NCBI RefSeq assembly: GCF_007751035.1
Contig: NZ_CP036433.1
Coordinates: forward strand, 2,895,001 to 2,959,000
From: Lignipirellula cremea
GTDB taxonomy: Bacteria; Planctomycetota; Planctomycetia; Pirellulales; Pirellulaceae
Direction of reading: 5' to 3'
DNA: 64,000 nt
The notes below the pieces were generated by a model that saw only the letters and a list, made by a program, of their open reading frames with translations, searched no databases and was not told the origin of the DNA. Made by a program: the position numbers and the translations under genes. Numbering within the stretch: the first letter of the stretch is position 1; each line of letters starts with the position of its first letter. Of this stretch, positions 8,535 to 16,908 are shown one piece after another.

Positions 8535-8624
8535 TTGTTCTTTGCACGTTCCGAGTGAAAGGCGACTATCCGGCGGTGTCCGTCAGTAATTCGTCGCACG
8601 TTCCTGAAGAAGCACGGTTCCTCC

Positions 8625-9545
8625 ATGTTTGAGCAATTCCGGCGTTTGCTGGAGATGATTCGCTTCAGCCATACGATCTTTGCGCTGCCGTTTGCGATGC
8701 TGGCCGCCGTCATGGCCTGGACGGCGCCGGGCGGGCATGGCTTCCGCTGGCTGGATCTGCTGGGGGTGCTCGTCTGTATGGTCGGCGCCCGGAGCGCGGC
8801 GATGGCGTTCAATCGGCTGGTCGATCGCAAGCTGGATGCGGGCAATCCGCGTACGGCCCAGCGACATCTGCCGGCGGGACTATTGTCGGTCGCCGGAGTG
8901 ACGCTGTTTACCGTGGCTTCGACCGTGCTGTTCTACGCGGGCACGCTGCTGTTTTTGCCGAACCTGCTGCCATTGCTGCTGGCGACGCCGGTCCTGGCTT
9001 TTTTGCTGGCGTACAGCTACACCAAACGCTTCACCGCATTGGCCCATTTCTGGCTGGGCGCATCGCTGATGCTGGCTCCCGTCTCGGCCTGGATCGCCAT
9101 TCGCGGCGAGCAGGTGATGGCCGATCCGCTGGATCTGACGCCGGCCATACTGCTGGGGCTGGCGGTGCTGCTGTGGGTCGCCGGCTTCGATATCATTTAC
9201 GCCTGCCAGGACGCCGACTACGATTCGCAGGTGAAGCTGCACAGCGTCCCCGCATGGCTAGGAACAACCGGCGCCCTGCGACTGGCGGCCGTCTGCCATG
9301 CGGCCATGATCGCCGCGCTGGCCGCGTTGCCCTTCTCCGCCTACCTGGGCGGCCCGCCTTTGCAGTTCGGCTGGCTGTACGCCCTGGGCGCCGTTTCTGT
9401 CGCCCTGCTGCTGGCCTACGAGCACTGGCTGGTCAAGCCGAACGATCTAACACGGGTGAACATCGCCTTCTTCCAGGTCAACGCCGTCGTCAGCATCGGC
9501 CTGTTCCTGGTCGGCACGCTCGACCTGCTGGTCCTGCCGCATTAG
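8625..9545 (+). CDS. ubiA: UbiA-family polyprenyltransferase (UbiA/MqnP type)
   Basis: This 306-residue integral membrane protein has about eight to nine transmembrane helices and both aspartate-rich motifs of UbiA prenyltransferases: NRLVDRKLD (Asn63, Asp67, Asp71) and DADYD (Asp196, Asp200), which bind Mg-diphosphate of the polyprenyl donor. It attaches a prenyl chain to an aromatic acid. The substrate is either 4-hydroxybenzoate or, more likely in a futalosine-pathway organism, 1,4-dihydroxy-6-naphthoate (MqnP). It lies on the same strand as ubiE-ubiX, separated by 334 bp that carry repeat copy A. The exact subfamily cannot be fixed by eye. Confidence 0.88.
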   Translation: MFEQFRRLLEMIRFSHTIFALPFAMLAAVMAWTAPGGHGFRWLDLLGVLVCMVGARSAAMAFNRLVDRKLDAGNPRTAQRHLPAGLLSVAGVTLFTVASTVLFYAGTLLFLPNLLPLLLATPVLAFLLAYSYTKRFTALAHFWLGASLMLAPVSAWIAIRGEQVMADPLDLTPAILLGLAVLLWVAGFDIIYACQDADYDSQVKLHSVPAWLGTTGALRLAAVCHAAMIAALAALPFSAYLGGPPLQFGWLYALGAVSVALLLAYEHWLVKPNDLTRVNIAFFQVNAVVSIGLFLVGTLDLLVLPH

Positions 9546-9593
9546 CCGCCGGGCCTGGACTGGGAGAAACGGAGGCGCCTGCGGAGTTATTCA

Positions 9594-9616
9594 GGCCCGA
9601 TTCAATGTTTCGGGCC
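9594..9616. terminator. Stem-loop between convergent genes
   Basis: GGCCCGA at 9594-9600 pairs with TCGGGCC at 9610-9616 around a nine-base loop. It lies in the 106-bp spacer between the convergent ubiA-type and LRR genes, so a bidirectional terminator role is possible. No T-tract follows on either side, which keeps confidence low. Confidence 0.35.
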
Positions 9617-9651
9617 GTCCCGCCCGCCAGATACGACGCAGCGTCAGCGCA

Positions 9652-10983
9652 TCAATCTAGCAATTCCAGGTAGCTATCGTGCGACTTTCTGAACGCGGCG
9701 CGGTCCGCCTCGCTGAGCTTTTTTCCCGATACTTCGAGGTGGGTGAGCTTCATTTTTTCGATATGTTCCAGGCCGAACTTCGACACTTCGGTGTACCCGA
9801 TATAAAGCATTTTCAACTTCGGCAACCGCGTGAGGTGAGCGAGTCCGGCTTCCGTCAGCGACGATCGGCCTAGATCAAGCGAGTCAAGGTTCTTGAACGC
9901 TGTCAAAGCGGGCACTGCTTCGTCGATGACTTCCGCGTCGAGCAACATCAACGTCTCAAGTTCCGTCAGCTTGTCAAGCTTTCGTAATCCTGTTCCGTTC
10001 AAAGGAGCGTCGTCAATGATGAGTGTGGTTAGCCTGGTCATTCCCGCCAGCGACGTCAGCCCTTCGTCCGTGATTTCGGTTCCTTCGAAAGCCAGCTTCC
10101 GCATCTCGACGAGCCCGGCGAGATGTTTCAAACCGGCGTCGGTGAGTGGAATCGGCCGCAACTCCAGGTCTTCCAGCCGGACGAGATTCGCCAACGGAGC
10201 GACCTCTTTCTCGTTGATGTAATCCGAGCCGATGTTCAACTCGACCAATTCGCGATGCTCGGCGATCAGGGCCAATCCCTTGCCGGTAATCGACGTTCCC
10301 CAGGCGAACAGCTTCTCCAGCTGCTTGAGCTTTCCGAGATGGGCGATCCCGGCATCGCCGACCGGCGTGCCAGTGATGTCCAAGCTCTTCAGGCCGACGA
10401 GGTTCGCCAGGTGCGCCACGCCCTCGTCGCCGACTTGCGTGTTTGCGAGAATCAGCGTCTCCAGACCGGTGAGATTCGCCAGTGCGGCCAAACCCTCATC
10501 GGTCACCTGCGTGCTTGTGAGGTCCAGCCATTTCAGCGTTGGGATGTCTGCGAGGAACCGCACCTCGTCGTCGCCGGCTTCTGCAGGCAATTTTATCGCG
10601 GGGATCTTTTGAGCCAAGAAATCTTCGCGAACCGCGGCCATCGCCTTCAGGTCCCAAGGCTGGACCCACCAAGGATCTTTGGTCGGCAACCTGATCGGCT
10701 CCTCCGACGGCGTCGCACCGATACGCGATACGCCATAGAACGTTTCCTCCTGAAAGACACCGAAGGCGACCGCCGAATTGAACGTGCCGGCGGAAGCGAC
10801 TGGCGTTGCCGTGTCAGTCGACGGAATCGGCGCCGCTTTCACCTCCACAGCCGTCGTATCGGCCGCGACCGGCTCAACGTCGGCCGAGCCGCCCTGACGC
10901 GATCCGGACGAATCGCAGCCGACGACAAGTATCGCCCCGGCCATCCACAACTTAGCCTGACGCAGGATTGGCAACATTTTCAT
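9652..10983 (-). CDS. Leucine-rich-repeat lipoprotein
   Basis: The 443-residue protein starts with a lipoprotein signal ending in VVGC, then a low-complexity Ala/Thr/Pro linker. From about residue 125 on there are about 12 leucine-rich repeats of 22-24 residues with the consensus LxxLxLxxTxVTDEGLAxLAxL, the ribonuclease-inhibitor/planctomycete type. Such repeats form a curved binding surface. The partner is unknown, and the location is probably periplasm-facing outer or inner membrane. The ATG at 10983 gives the lipoprotein signal; the open frame extends to 11034 and another ATG lies two codons downstream. It is convergent with the UbiA-type gene. Confidence 0.8.
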   Translation of the reverse strand: MKMLPILRQAKLWMAGAILVVGCDSSGSRQGGSADVEPVAADTTAVEVKAAPIPSTDTATPVASAGTFNSAVAFGVFQEETFYGVSRIGATPSEEPIRLPTKDPWWVQPWDLKAMAAVREDFLAQKIPAIKLPAEAGDDEVRFLADIPTLKWLDLTSTQVTDEGLAALANLTGLETLILANTQVGDEGVAHLANLVGLKSLDITGTPVGDAGIAHLGKLKQLEKLFAWGTSITGKGLALIAEHRELVELNIGSDYINEKEVAPLANLVRLEDLELRPIPLTDAGLKHLAGLVEMRKLAFEGTEITDEGLTSLAGMTRLTTLIIDDAPLNGTGLRKLDKLTELETLMLLDAEVIDEAVPALTAFKNLDSLDLGRSSLTEAGLAHLTRLPKLKMLYIGYTEVSKFGLEHIEKMKLTHLEVSGKKLSEADRAAFRKSHDSYLELLD

Positions 10984-11177
10984 GATGGTTTCCGTCCGTT
11001 TGGTGGAAACGAAAAGGCAGCCCGAAAGCCGCACGATGGCGTGTTAGTTCAAGACCACACCTTTAACAGGCCTTGCTCTGCGAACCACGCGTTATTCAGC
11101 AAGACGCCGCTGGCAAGGATTTTGGCCATGTGCCAGCACCTTTGACGACTGCGTGCGCGGCGACTCTCCTGGCGTGC

Positions 11178-13613
11178 TTACTTGCGGCGGAAGATTTCGC
11201 TTTCGACGCACAGGAAGAGGAGGTTTCGTACGCCGTGGCCGTCGGCGGCGGATTGCTGCACGATCCGCTCGACTTCGGCGCGGTCGGAGAAACCCAGCTC
11301 GCGGCCGGTGGCGAAGGTCAGCAGTTTCTCCGTCAACGCTTTGGCCAGGCGGTCTTCGTCGCTGGCCAGATAGGTGCGGAACTGGCGAAAGCCGTCGAAC
11401 TTGCGGCCGTCGGCCAGTTGTCCGGTGGCGTCGACGGGCTGGCCCAGCTTGTATCGCACCTTTCGGGCATTGACGACCAGATCGACTTTTTCGCCGTCGC
11501 CCAGGCTGCGGAAGCGGTCGCGCCAGCCGCCGATCGGGTCGAAGCTCTCCAGGGCGAAGCCGGGCGGGTCGATCGCCTGGTGACAGGCGCGGCAGCTGTC
11601 CAGGTTTCGGTGTTTGTCCAGCAGTTCCCGCAGTGTGGTCGCTCCGCGGATGTCGGGCTCCACGCCTGCGATGCCCGGCGGAGGCGGCTGCGGCGTTTCT
11701 CCCAGCAGACGTTCCATCACCCACACGCCGCGGACGACAGGCGACGTATTGGTGCCGTTGGCCGAAACCTTCAGCACGCTCGCCTGGCTGAGCAGGCCGC
11801 CGCGTACACTGTCGGCCGGCAGCTTGACGCGGCGCATGTGGGGGCCGACGACGCCGTCAATCTCATAGTGGCGGGCCAGCCGGTTGTTGAGCATGGCGAA
11901 GTCCGACGCCGCCACATTGCGGACCGGCAGGTTCTCGGCCAGCAGTTCGTGAAAGAAGGATCGCGTTTCCTCCTGCATGGAGAACAACAGAAAACGGTCG
12001 TATTCCGGGAACAGGGCGTCGTCGGGATTGGTGAATTCCAGATCGCGCAGGTTCAGCCAGGCGTCCGTAAAGTCGTTCACAAAACGCTGGGCGTGTTCGC
12101 TCTGTAACAGGCGCTCGGTCTGTTTGCGCAGCAGCGTCCGGTCTTTGATCAACTGGCCCGACTGGGCCGTGGCCAGCAGTTCATCGTCGGGACTGGTGCG
12201 GGTCAGAAAATACGACAACCGCGAAGCGACCGCGTAGTCATCCAGCCAGCCGGCCGGCTCCTGCAGGAACAGGAATTTGGGAGAACAGAGCACGGCCGCG
12301 ACCGAAGTCAGCAGCCCTTCTTCCAGCGTGGCGCCTGCTTTCATCTCCTCGGAAAACAGTTCCAGGTAAGGAGCCAGATCGGCTTCGGTCGCTGGTCGAC
12401 GAAAGGCCTTCGACGCCACCCGTTTCAGCACCCGATGTGCGTCGGCCTGGGGATTCTCCGAGATGATCTCAAATTTGGGCTGGTACCAGGAACGCTGCCG
12501 GTCGGCCGGATTGCGGGGCATGATCTCCTGCCGTTTCAGACCGTCGAACAGCAGATGGTGCCCGCGCGTGGGGAATTCATCGACCAGCGGGCCCTCCAGC
12601 TCAATGTGGTTAATCGCCAGACCCGGGCCGGTGTAGTTGGCGATCCCTTTCTCCTTGATCTCATTCTTTTCATCGTGCAGGTCCCAGGGCGTTACCTCGA
12701 CCATATAGTTGTTCTCGATCCAGGCTTCCAGCTCGATCGTGGTCGGCTTGCCGGGCGGCATCGAGTAATAACCATACGTGGGCGTTTCTACGCCCCGGGC
12801 GAAGGTCGTGGAGCCGACCGAAAACGTGATTGGCTGGTCGGACTGGTAAGCGTAGCCCGTGACACGAATCTTGTAGCGGCCAGCGGTACGGGTATTGGCT
12901 TCGCGAAGCATGCCGCTGGGATAACCGGTCTGGCGGTAGAAAACGATCGCTCCGTCATCCAGTTTGTGCCACTGGTTGCCGATGAATTTCTCCACGCCGC
13001 GGGTATCGGCGTAGCTGGCCCGCACCACTTTGCTTTCCGGTTTGTCCAGGGTCTTCTGCACGGCCGCTTCCAGGACCTTGTCGGCCGCGGTCAGGTACTG
13101 CTGCATTTGCACCATCGAAATGCTGAGCGCGGCGCCCACATTATCAAACTCGTGCGAGCGGCTGTCGGGCGGCAAGGTATCGGCCAGTTTGAGATTTACG
13201 CCGAACATATCGTTCAGCGTGTTCTCATACTCGCTGCGATTCAGCCGACGCAGTACGACTCCCTTGGCCGCATAGTGGGCCTGGGCCAGGGAAGGTCCTA
13301 GAATACGGATGAACGCGGCATGATGCGCCGCGGTCGGCTGGTCGGCGTCGGCGGGCGGCATTTCTCCTTGCTGGACGCGATCGAACACGCGCACCCAGGC
13401 CGCCATGGTTTGCGGGTCCGCCAGATCGGCGCCCAGCGTATCGAGATTGAAGCCGCCTTCCTTGGCTCCATCGGCATGGCAATCATTGCAGTACTTGGCA
13501 AAAAACGGCGCCAGCGTCTGTTCGAACTCCGCCGCAGAAACGCTGCCCGCCAGGGCGACGCAGACCAAGGTCGACAGAAGCAGAAGGGCGCGGGATGATG
13601 GCGTCAGACCCAT
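11178..13613 (-). CDS. Planctomycete cytochrome-PSD protein (PSCyt1, DUF1587, DUF1595, DUF1592, DUF1588, DUF1585)
   Basis: The 811-residue protein has a signal peptide ending SVSAA and a c-type haem motif CNDCH at 42-46 followed by the MPP tail of PSCyt1. The DUF1587 start motif RRLNRSEYENTL and a beta-rich middle follow, then DUF1595, DUF1592 (SRLSYFLTRTSPDDEL), DUF1588 with a second CxxCH (CRACH, about 674) and the IDPPGFALESFDPIGG block, and DUF1585 at the end. The family is exported and probably binds haem in the periplasm; its reaction is unknown. Unlike the other three copies in the window it has no DUF1552 neighbour. No clear ribosome binding site precedes the ATG at 13613; the frame is open to 13649. 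Confidence 0.85.
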   Translation of the reverse strand: MGLTPSSRALLLLSTLVCVALAGSVSAAEFEQTLAPFFAKYCNDCHADGAKEGGFNLDTLGADLADPQTMAAWVRVFDRVQQGEMPPADADQPTAAHHAAFIRILGPSLAQAHYAAKGVVLRRLNRSEYENTLNDMFGVNLKLADTLPPDSRSHEFDNVGAALSISMVQMQQYLTAADKVLEAAVQKTLDKPESKVVRASYADTRGVEKFIGNQWHKLDDGAIVFYRQTGYPSGMLREANTRTAGRYKIRVTGYAYQSDQPITFSVGSTTFARGVETPTYGYYSMPPGKPTTIELEAWIENNYMVEVTPWDLHDEKNEIKEKGIANYTGPGLAINHIELEGPLVDEFPTRGHHLLFDGLKRQEIMPRNPADRQRSWYQPKFEIISENPQADAHRVLKRVASKAFRRPATEADLAPYLELFSEEMKAGATLEEGLLTSVAAVLCSPKFLFLQEPAGWLDDYAVASRLSYFLTRTSPDDELLATAQSGQLIKDRTLLRKQTERLLQSEHAQRFVNDFTDAWLNLRDLEFTNPDDALFPEYDRFLLFSMQEETRSFFHELLAENLPVRNVAASDFAMLNNRLARHYEIDGVVGPHMRRVKLPADSVRGGLLSQASVLKVSANGTNTSPVVRGVWVMERLLGETPQPPPPGIAGVEPDIRGATTLRELLDKHRNLDSCRACHQAIDPPGFALESFDPIGGWRDRFRSLGDGEKVDLVVNARKVRYKLGQPVDATGQLADGRKFDGFRQFRTYLASDEDRLAKALTEKLLTFATGRELGFSDRAEVERIVQQSAADGHGVRNLLFLCVESEIFRRK

Positions 13614-13732
13614 AGAATTTGCAACACTCGAGAAGAAGAACGGGAACACGCGGGCCGGGGATTGGCCCTTATTTTATCATCCCGCGCCGGACAATTTCTT
13701 CAACCCCTAAAACCAGGGACGCCCCCTCGATC

Positions 13733-14554
13733 ATGACTGCGCGACTTCTACAGATTGACGCCTTTACCAGCCGCCTTTTTGGCGGCAATCCGGCGGCCGT
13801 CTGTTTGCTGGAAACGGATCCGACCGACGCCTGGATGCAGGCGGTTGCGGCTGAGAACAACCTGGCCGAAACGGCGTATGTGCAGCGCCGGGCCGACGGT
13901 TTCTCCCTCCGCTGGTTCACTCCTTCGACGGAAGTCGACCTGTGCGGGCACGCCACGCTGGCCGCAGCCCATGCCTTGTGGACCGAAGGGGACGTCCCGC
14001 CCGGGGAACCGATCCGCTTCTCCACACGTAGCGGCTGGCTAACGGCGACCCGTCTTGGCGGTGAGTCCGGCGATACGATCGAACTCGACTTTCCCGCCAC
14101 GCCAGTGCAGCCCGGACCGCCGCCGCCTGAACTGCTGGCCGGGCTGGGAATCGAGACGGCTGTGCTGACGGGACTGACCCGGTTCGACGCGTTTCTGGAA
14201 CTGGAGTCGGCCGACGCCGTGCGGGCGTTGGAACCGGACTTCCGCAGGCTGGGCAGGATCCCGTTGCGGGGGATCATCGTTACCAGCCGCAGCGACGACG
14301 AGGCGTATGACTTTATCTCGCGGTTTTTCGGTCCCGCCTCGGGCATCGATGAAGACCCGGCGACCGGCTCGGCGTATTGCGCCCTGGGGCCGTACTGGAG
14401 GGAACGAATGGGGAAGCAGCAGCTGGTCGGGTACCAGGCTTCGCGTCGCGGCGGCGTGATCCGCTGCCGGCCCGAAGGGGACCGGGTGTTCCTGGGTGGG
14501 CAAGCAGTGACGTACTTCCGCACCCAACTGACGCCGGACGTGTTAAACTCCTGA
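13733..14554 (+). CDS. PhzF-family isomerase/epimerase-like protein
   Basis: The 273-residue protein matches the PhzF fold with its two related halves. It shows the start QIDAFTSRLFGGNPAAVC, the catalytic-type glutamate Glu46 in ENNLAETAY, the CGHATLAAAH motif (His73) and the second-half motif GIDEDPATGSAY with its conserved aspartate. PhzF itself isomerises dihydro-hydroxyanthranilate in phenazine synthesis, but most family members have no known substrate and no phenazine genes are nearby. The start at 13733 agrees with the conserved N-terminus; the frame is open to 13619. A ThiF-like gene follows 156 bp downstream. Confidence 0.88.
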   Translation: MTARLLQIDAFTSRLFGGNPAAVCLLETDPTDAWMQAVAAENNLAETAYVQRRADGFSLRWFTPSTEVDLCGHATLAAAHALWTEGDVPPGEPIRFSTRSGWLTATRLGGESGDTIELDFPATPVQPGPPPPELLAGLGIETAVLTGLTRFDAFLELESADAVRALEPDFRRLGRIPLRGIIVTSRSDDEAYDFISRFFGPASGIDEDPATGSAYCALGPYWRERMGKQQLVGYQASRRGGVIRCRPEGDRVFLGGQAVTYFRTQLTPDVLNS

Positions 14555-14710
14555 ACAGTTTAGAGACTCCCGCGCGTCACAGGCGACGACAGTCGCCGGC
14601 GGGTGCTGATGTTCTCGATCCAGGCGATGTCGACGGCGACGATCAAAACGTCGACCGATTCGTGCGGATCGATCCTTCTTTCCGCCTGTTCCTTTAGCGA
14701 TACGGATTTC

Positions 14711-15421
14711 ATGACGGACCTTACTCTTACTGCGGAAGAACGGGAGCGATACGCCCGGCAAATGGGACCCGGCGTGCTGTCGCTCGCTGGCCAGCAACGA
14801 CTGAAGAACTCGGCCGCTTTGATCACGCGGGTGGGCGGAATGGGCGGACCAGCGGCGCAAATGCTAACGATGGCCGGCGTGGGACGGGTCATTATCGCCC
14901 ACGGCGGCGAGCTGATCTCTCCCGATCTCAACCGCCAGGTGCTCGGCTCCGAGGCCGTGCTGGGCGAACCCAGGGCGCCGCACTTTGCGCAGTACTTGCG
15001 TTCGCTGAATCGGTTTGTCGAGGTGGAAGGCTTGCCGCGGGAGCCGGACGACGCCGAAGCGGCCGCCCTGGCGGCGCGGTGCAACCTGATCGTCTCCTGC
15101 CCGCCGACCTTCACCGAGCGACTACGGCTGAGCCGGGCCGCCGAACAGGCGAACCTGCCGTTCATCGATGCGGCCCAATGGGGCATGACGGGCTCCCTGA
15201 TGGTCTTCCATCCCGACAAGAAGCCGTACCTGGAGCGGGTTTATCCGGAGCCGCCGGAATTTGAAGAGTTGTTCCCGGTCGTCGGCGCCATCTCCGCCGC
15301 CATCGGCGCCCTGGCCGCGCTGGAGGCAATCAAGATCCTCTCCGGCGAAGGGAAGCCGATCTGGAATCAAATGCTGATTTACGACGGCTTCCAGGGCCGG
15401 GTGAACCAGGTGGAAATTTAG
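14711..15421 (+). CDS. ThiF/MoeB/HesA-family adenylating protein lacking cysteine motifs
   Basis: This 236-residue protein has the E1-like Rossmann fold: RYARQMGPGVLSLAGQQRL at the start, a nucleotide-binding glycine loop RVGGMGGPAAQML, and the arginine-finger segment LNRQVLGSEAVLG. The family activates the C-terminus of ubiquitin-like sulfur carriers by adenylation. Here the two zinc-binding CxxC pairs and the conserved cysteine of MoeB and ThiF are absent. The usual position after YPEPP reads EFEELFPVVGAISAAIGAL. It may therefore adenylate only, or use another nucleophile. No ThiS or MoaD-like gene is adjacent. The start is uncertain: no ribosome binding site is seen and the frame is open to 14603. 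Confidence 0.8.
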   Translation: MTDLTLTAEERERYARQMGPGVLSLAGQQRLKNSAALITRVGGMGGPAAQMLTMAGVGRVIIAHGGELISPDLNRQVLGSEAVLGEPRAPHFAQYLRSLNRFVEVEGLPREPDDAEAAALAARCNLIVSCPPTFTERLRLSRAAEQANLPFIDAAQWGMTGSLMVFHPDKKPYLERVYPEPPEFEELFPVVGAISAAIGALAALEAIKILSGEGKPIWNQMLIYDGFQGRVNQVEI

Positions 15422-15480
15422 AGGGAGGCAACCCGGAGAGGAAAAAGAGGATGCACCGCGGAGGAACAGAAGGAGAGCAA

Positions 15481-15519
15481 GAGAGGCTGTTTTCAGCCAG
15501 CGCTGAATTTTCCTCTCTC
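15481..15519. repeat. Stem-loop inside a purine/pyrimidine-asymmetric spacer
   Basis: AGAGAGG at 15481-15487 pairs with CCTCTCT at 15513-15519, enclosing a tighter GGCTG-TTTT-CAGCC hairpin at 15486-15499. The spacer left of it (15422-15480) is strongly purine-rich. The right side (15510-15640) is pyrimidine-rich, with CTCTGCG and CTCTGCGGCG words. It lies between the convergent ThiF-like and fabI genes. This could be a terminator region or a decayed repeat. Confidence 0.45.
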
Positions 15520-15658
15520 CCTGATATCCTTCCCATCGCCGACGTCATTCCTCACGGCGGTCCGTTTCCGCGAGTTTTCTCCTCTTCCCTCTGCGTTTCT
15601 CCACGTGCTCTGCGGCGAACTTTTTCTTCTGAGCGGCTTTAACGAACAGCAGACTGCA

Positions 15659-15688
15659 GGCAAGCTGCAGGATTCTGCAGGCTTGCCG
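15659..15688. terminator. Strong stem-loop at the 3' end of fabI
   Basis: GGCAAGC at 15659-15665 pairs with GCTTGCC near 15681-15687, with an inner TGCA/TGCA stem and a single bulged G. It begins about 20 bp past the fabI stop in the convergent spacer. No T-run follows on the fabI side, so a terminator role is inferred from position and stem strength only. Confidence 0.45.
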
Positions 15689-15705
15689 TGGCGGTTGGCC
15701 GGGGC

Positions 15706-16521
15706 TTATTTCAGTTTGTCGAGCAGACGGCCGGGGGAGCCCATGGCGTTGTAGCCGCCGTCGACGTGCAGAATTTCGCCGGTGATGCCGTCGGACATAT
15801 CGGACAGCAAAAAGGCGCCCGACTTGCCGACTTCCTGGTGGGTGATGTTCCGTCCCAGCGGAGCCATCTGTTCGTACAGGTGCAGCATTTCCGAGACGCC
15901 GGCGCCGACGCCGGCCAGCGTTTTGAGCGGACCCGCACTCACGGCGTTGACGCGGACGCCTTTGGGGCCCAGGTCAAAGGCCAGGTACTTCACGGCCGCA
16001 TCGAGGGCCGCTTTGCAGATGCCCATCACGTTATAGCCGGGCACGCACTTCTCGCCGCCGAAGTAAGTCATGGCGGCGATCGAGGACTTGGGCGACATGA
16101 TGTCCTTGGCGGCGTTGGCCACGGCGATCAGGCTAAAGGCGCTGATATCCATCGCCATTTTGAAGCCTTCACGGCTGGTTTCGATCGTGTCGCGGCCGAG
16201 GTCGTTCATATCCGCAAAGGCGATCGAGTGCAGCAGGAAGTCGATCTGGCCAAACTCTTTTTTCGCCAGCGCCATGACTTCGGCGATGTTCTCGTCGCTT
16301 TGCACGTTAAGCGGGGTGAGGAAGCGAACGCCGTCGTGGCCGTCGGTGCATTTGGAAACGCGTCGGCGGTTCTTCTTTTTTTCATCGTCGGGCTTGTCGG
16401 GCAGATGGGTAAAGCCGCACTCGCCGCCGCCTTCGAGAATTTCCTTGGCGATCGCCCAGGCGATAGAGCGGTCATTGGCCACCCCGAGAATCAAACCTTT
16501 TTTGCCTTCGAACAGACCCAT
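15706..16521 (-). CDS. fabI: Enoyl-[acyl-carrier-protein] reductase (NADH), FabI type
   Basis: The 271-residue short-chain dehydrogenase has the FabI-specific cofactor motif GVANDRSIAWAIA (residues 13-25) in place of the TGxxxGxG of ordinary SDRs. It also has the catalytic set Tyr153, Tyr163 and Lys170 in MTYFGGEKCVPGYNVMGICK. FabI reduces the enoyl-ACP double bond in the last step of each fatty-acid elongation cycle. A lysine/arginine-rich insertion (about 43-56) between beta strands 2 and 3 is longer than in the E. coli enzyme. A GGGAGC ribosome binding site precedes the ATG at 16521. It is a single gene with a stem-loop after the stop. Confidence 0.95.
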   Translation of the reverse strand: MGLFEGKKGLILGVANDRSIAWAIAKEILEGGGECGFTHLPDKPDDEKKKNRRRVSKCTDGHDGVRFLTPLNVQSDENIAEVMALAKKEFGQIDFLLHSIAFADMNDLGRDTIETSREGFKMAMDISAFSLIAVANAAKDIMSPKSSIAAMTYFGGEKCVPGYNVMGICKAALDAAVKYLAFDLGPKGVRVNAVSAGPLKTLAGVGAGVSEMLHLYEQMAPLGRNITHQEVGKSGAFLLSDMSDGITGEILHVDGGYNAMGSPGRLLDKLK

Positions 16522-16769
16522 GATGCTCCCTCCGTATACAACATTCCCAAACGGCGTAAACGCAGCCGTTCTCGCCCGCTTACGATACATTCTGCAGGCA
16601 TTTTCCGCTATTGGACTGCTGCAGTCGACCTGCCCGCTCTTTTCCCGGTTTCTGGCCAGGACCAGCGGCAGACAAGAGGATTTGCCCGCACGATCCGGCT
16701 GAAAGGTAAAGCACCCCGTCTTTCAGGGGGAAATGGCGTTGAGTTGGCCTAAAAAAATGCTCGAATAAA

Positions 16770-16798
16770 TTGATCAACCGGGGCAGAGTGGGTATGTT
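16770..16798 (+). promoter_or_regulatory. Sigma-70-like promoter for the Gfo/Idh gene
   Basis: TTGATC at 16770-16775 and TATGTT at 16793-16798 are separated by 17 bp. They lie in the 387-bp spacer between the divergent fabI and Gfo/Idh genes and predict a leader of about 100 nt. Elsewhere in this spacer only a CTGAAAG/CTTTCAG stem at 16699-16726 was noticed. Confidence 0.5.
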
Positions 16799-16908
16799 AA
16801 GGGTTGAAGTTTAACTTTCCCCGGTGGAGTAGTGCGCCCAATCTTCACGGCGACGCTCTTCCCCTTCAGGCTTATCCCCCTTGCGATCCGTTTCAGGAGA
16901 ATGCCCCA

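Noticed and set aside
8287-8589. Small open frames across the palindromic repeats (also near 28000 and 56700)
   Set aside because: Their shared words come from the repeat itself; they lack ribosome binding sites and change frame between copies.
10123-11145. 340-residue open frame opposite the LRR lipoprotein gene
   Set aside because: Periodic composition arises from the LRR repeats read on the other strand; no start signal or family.
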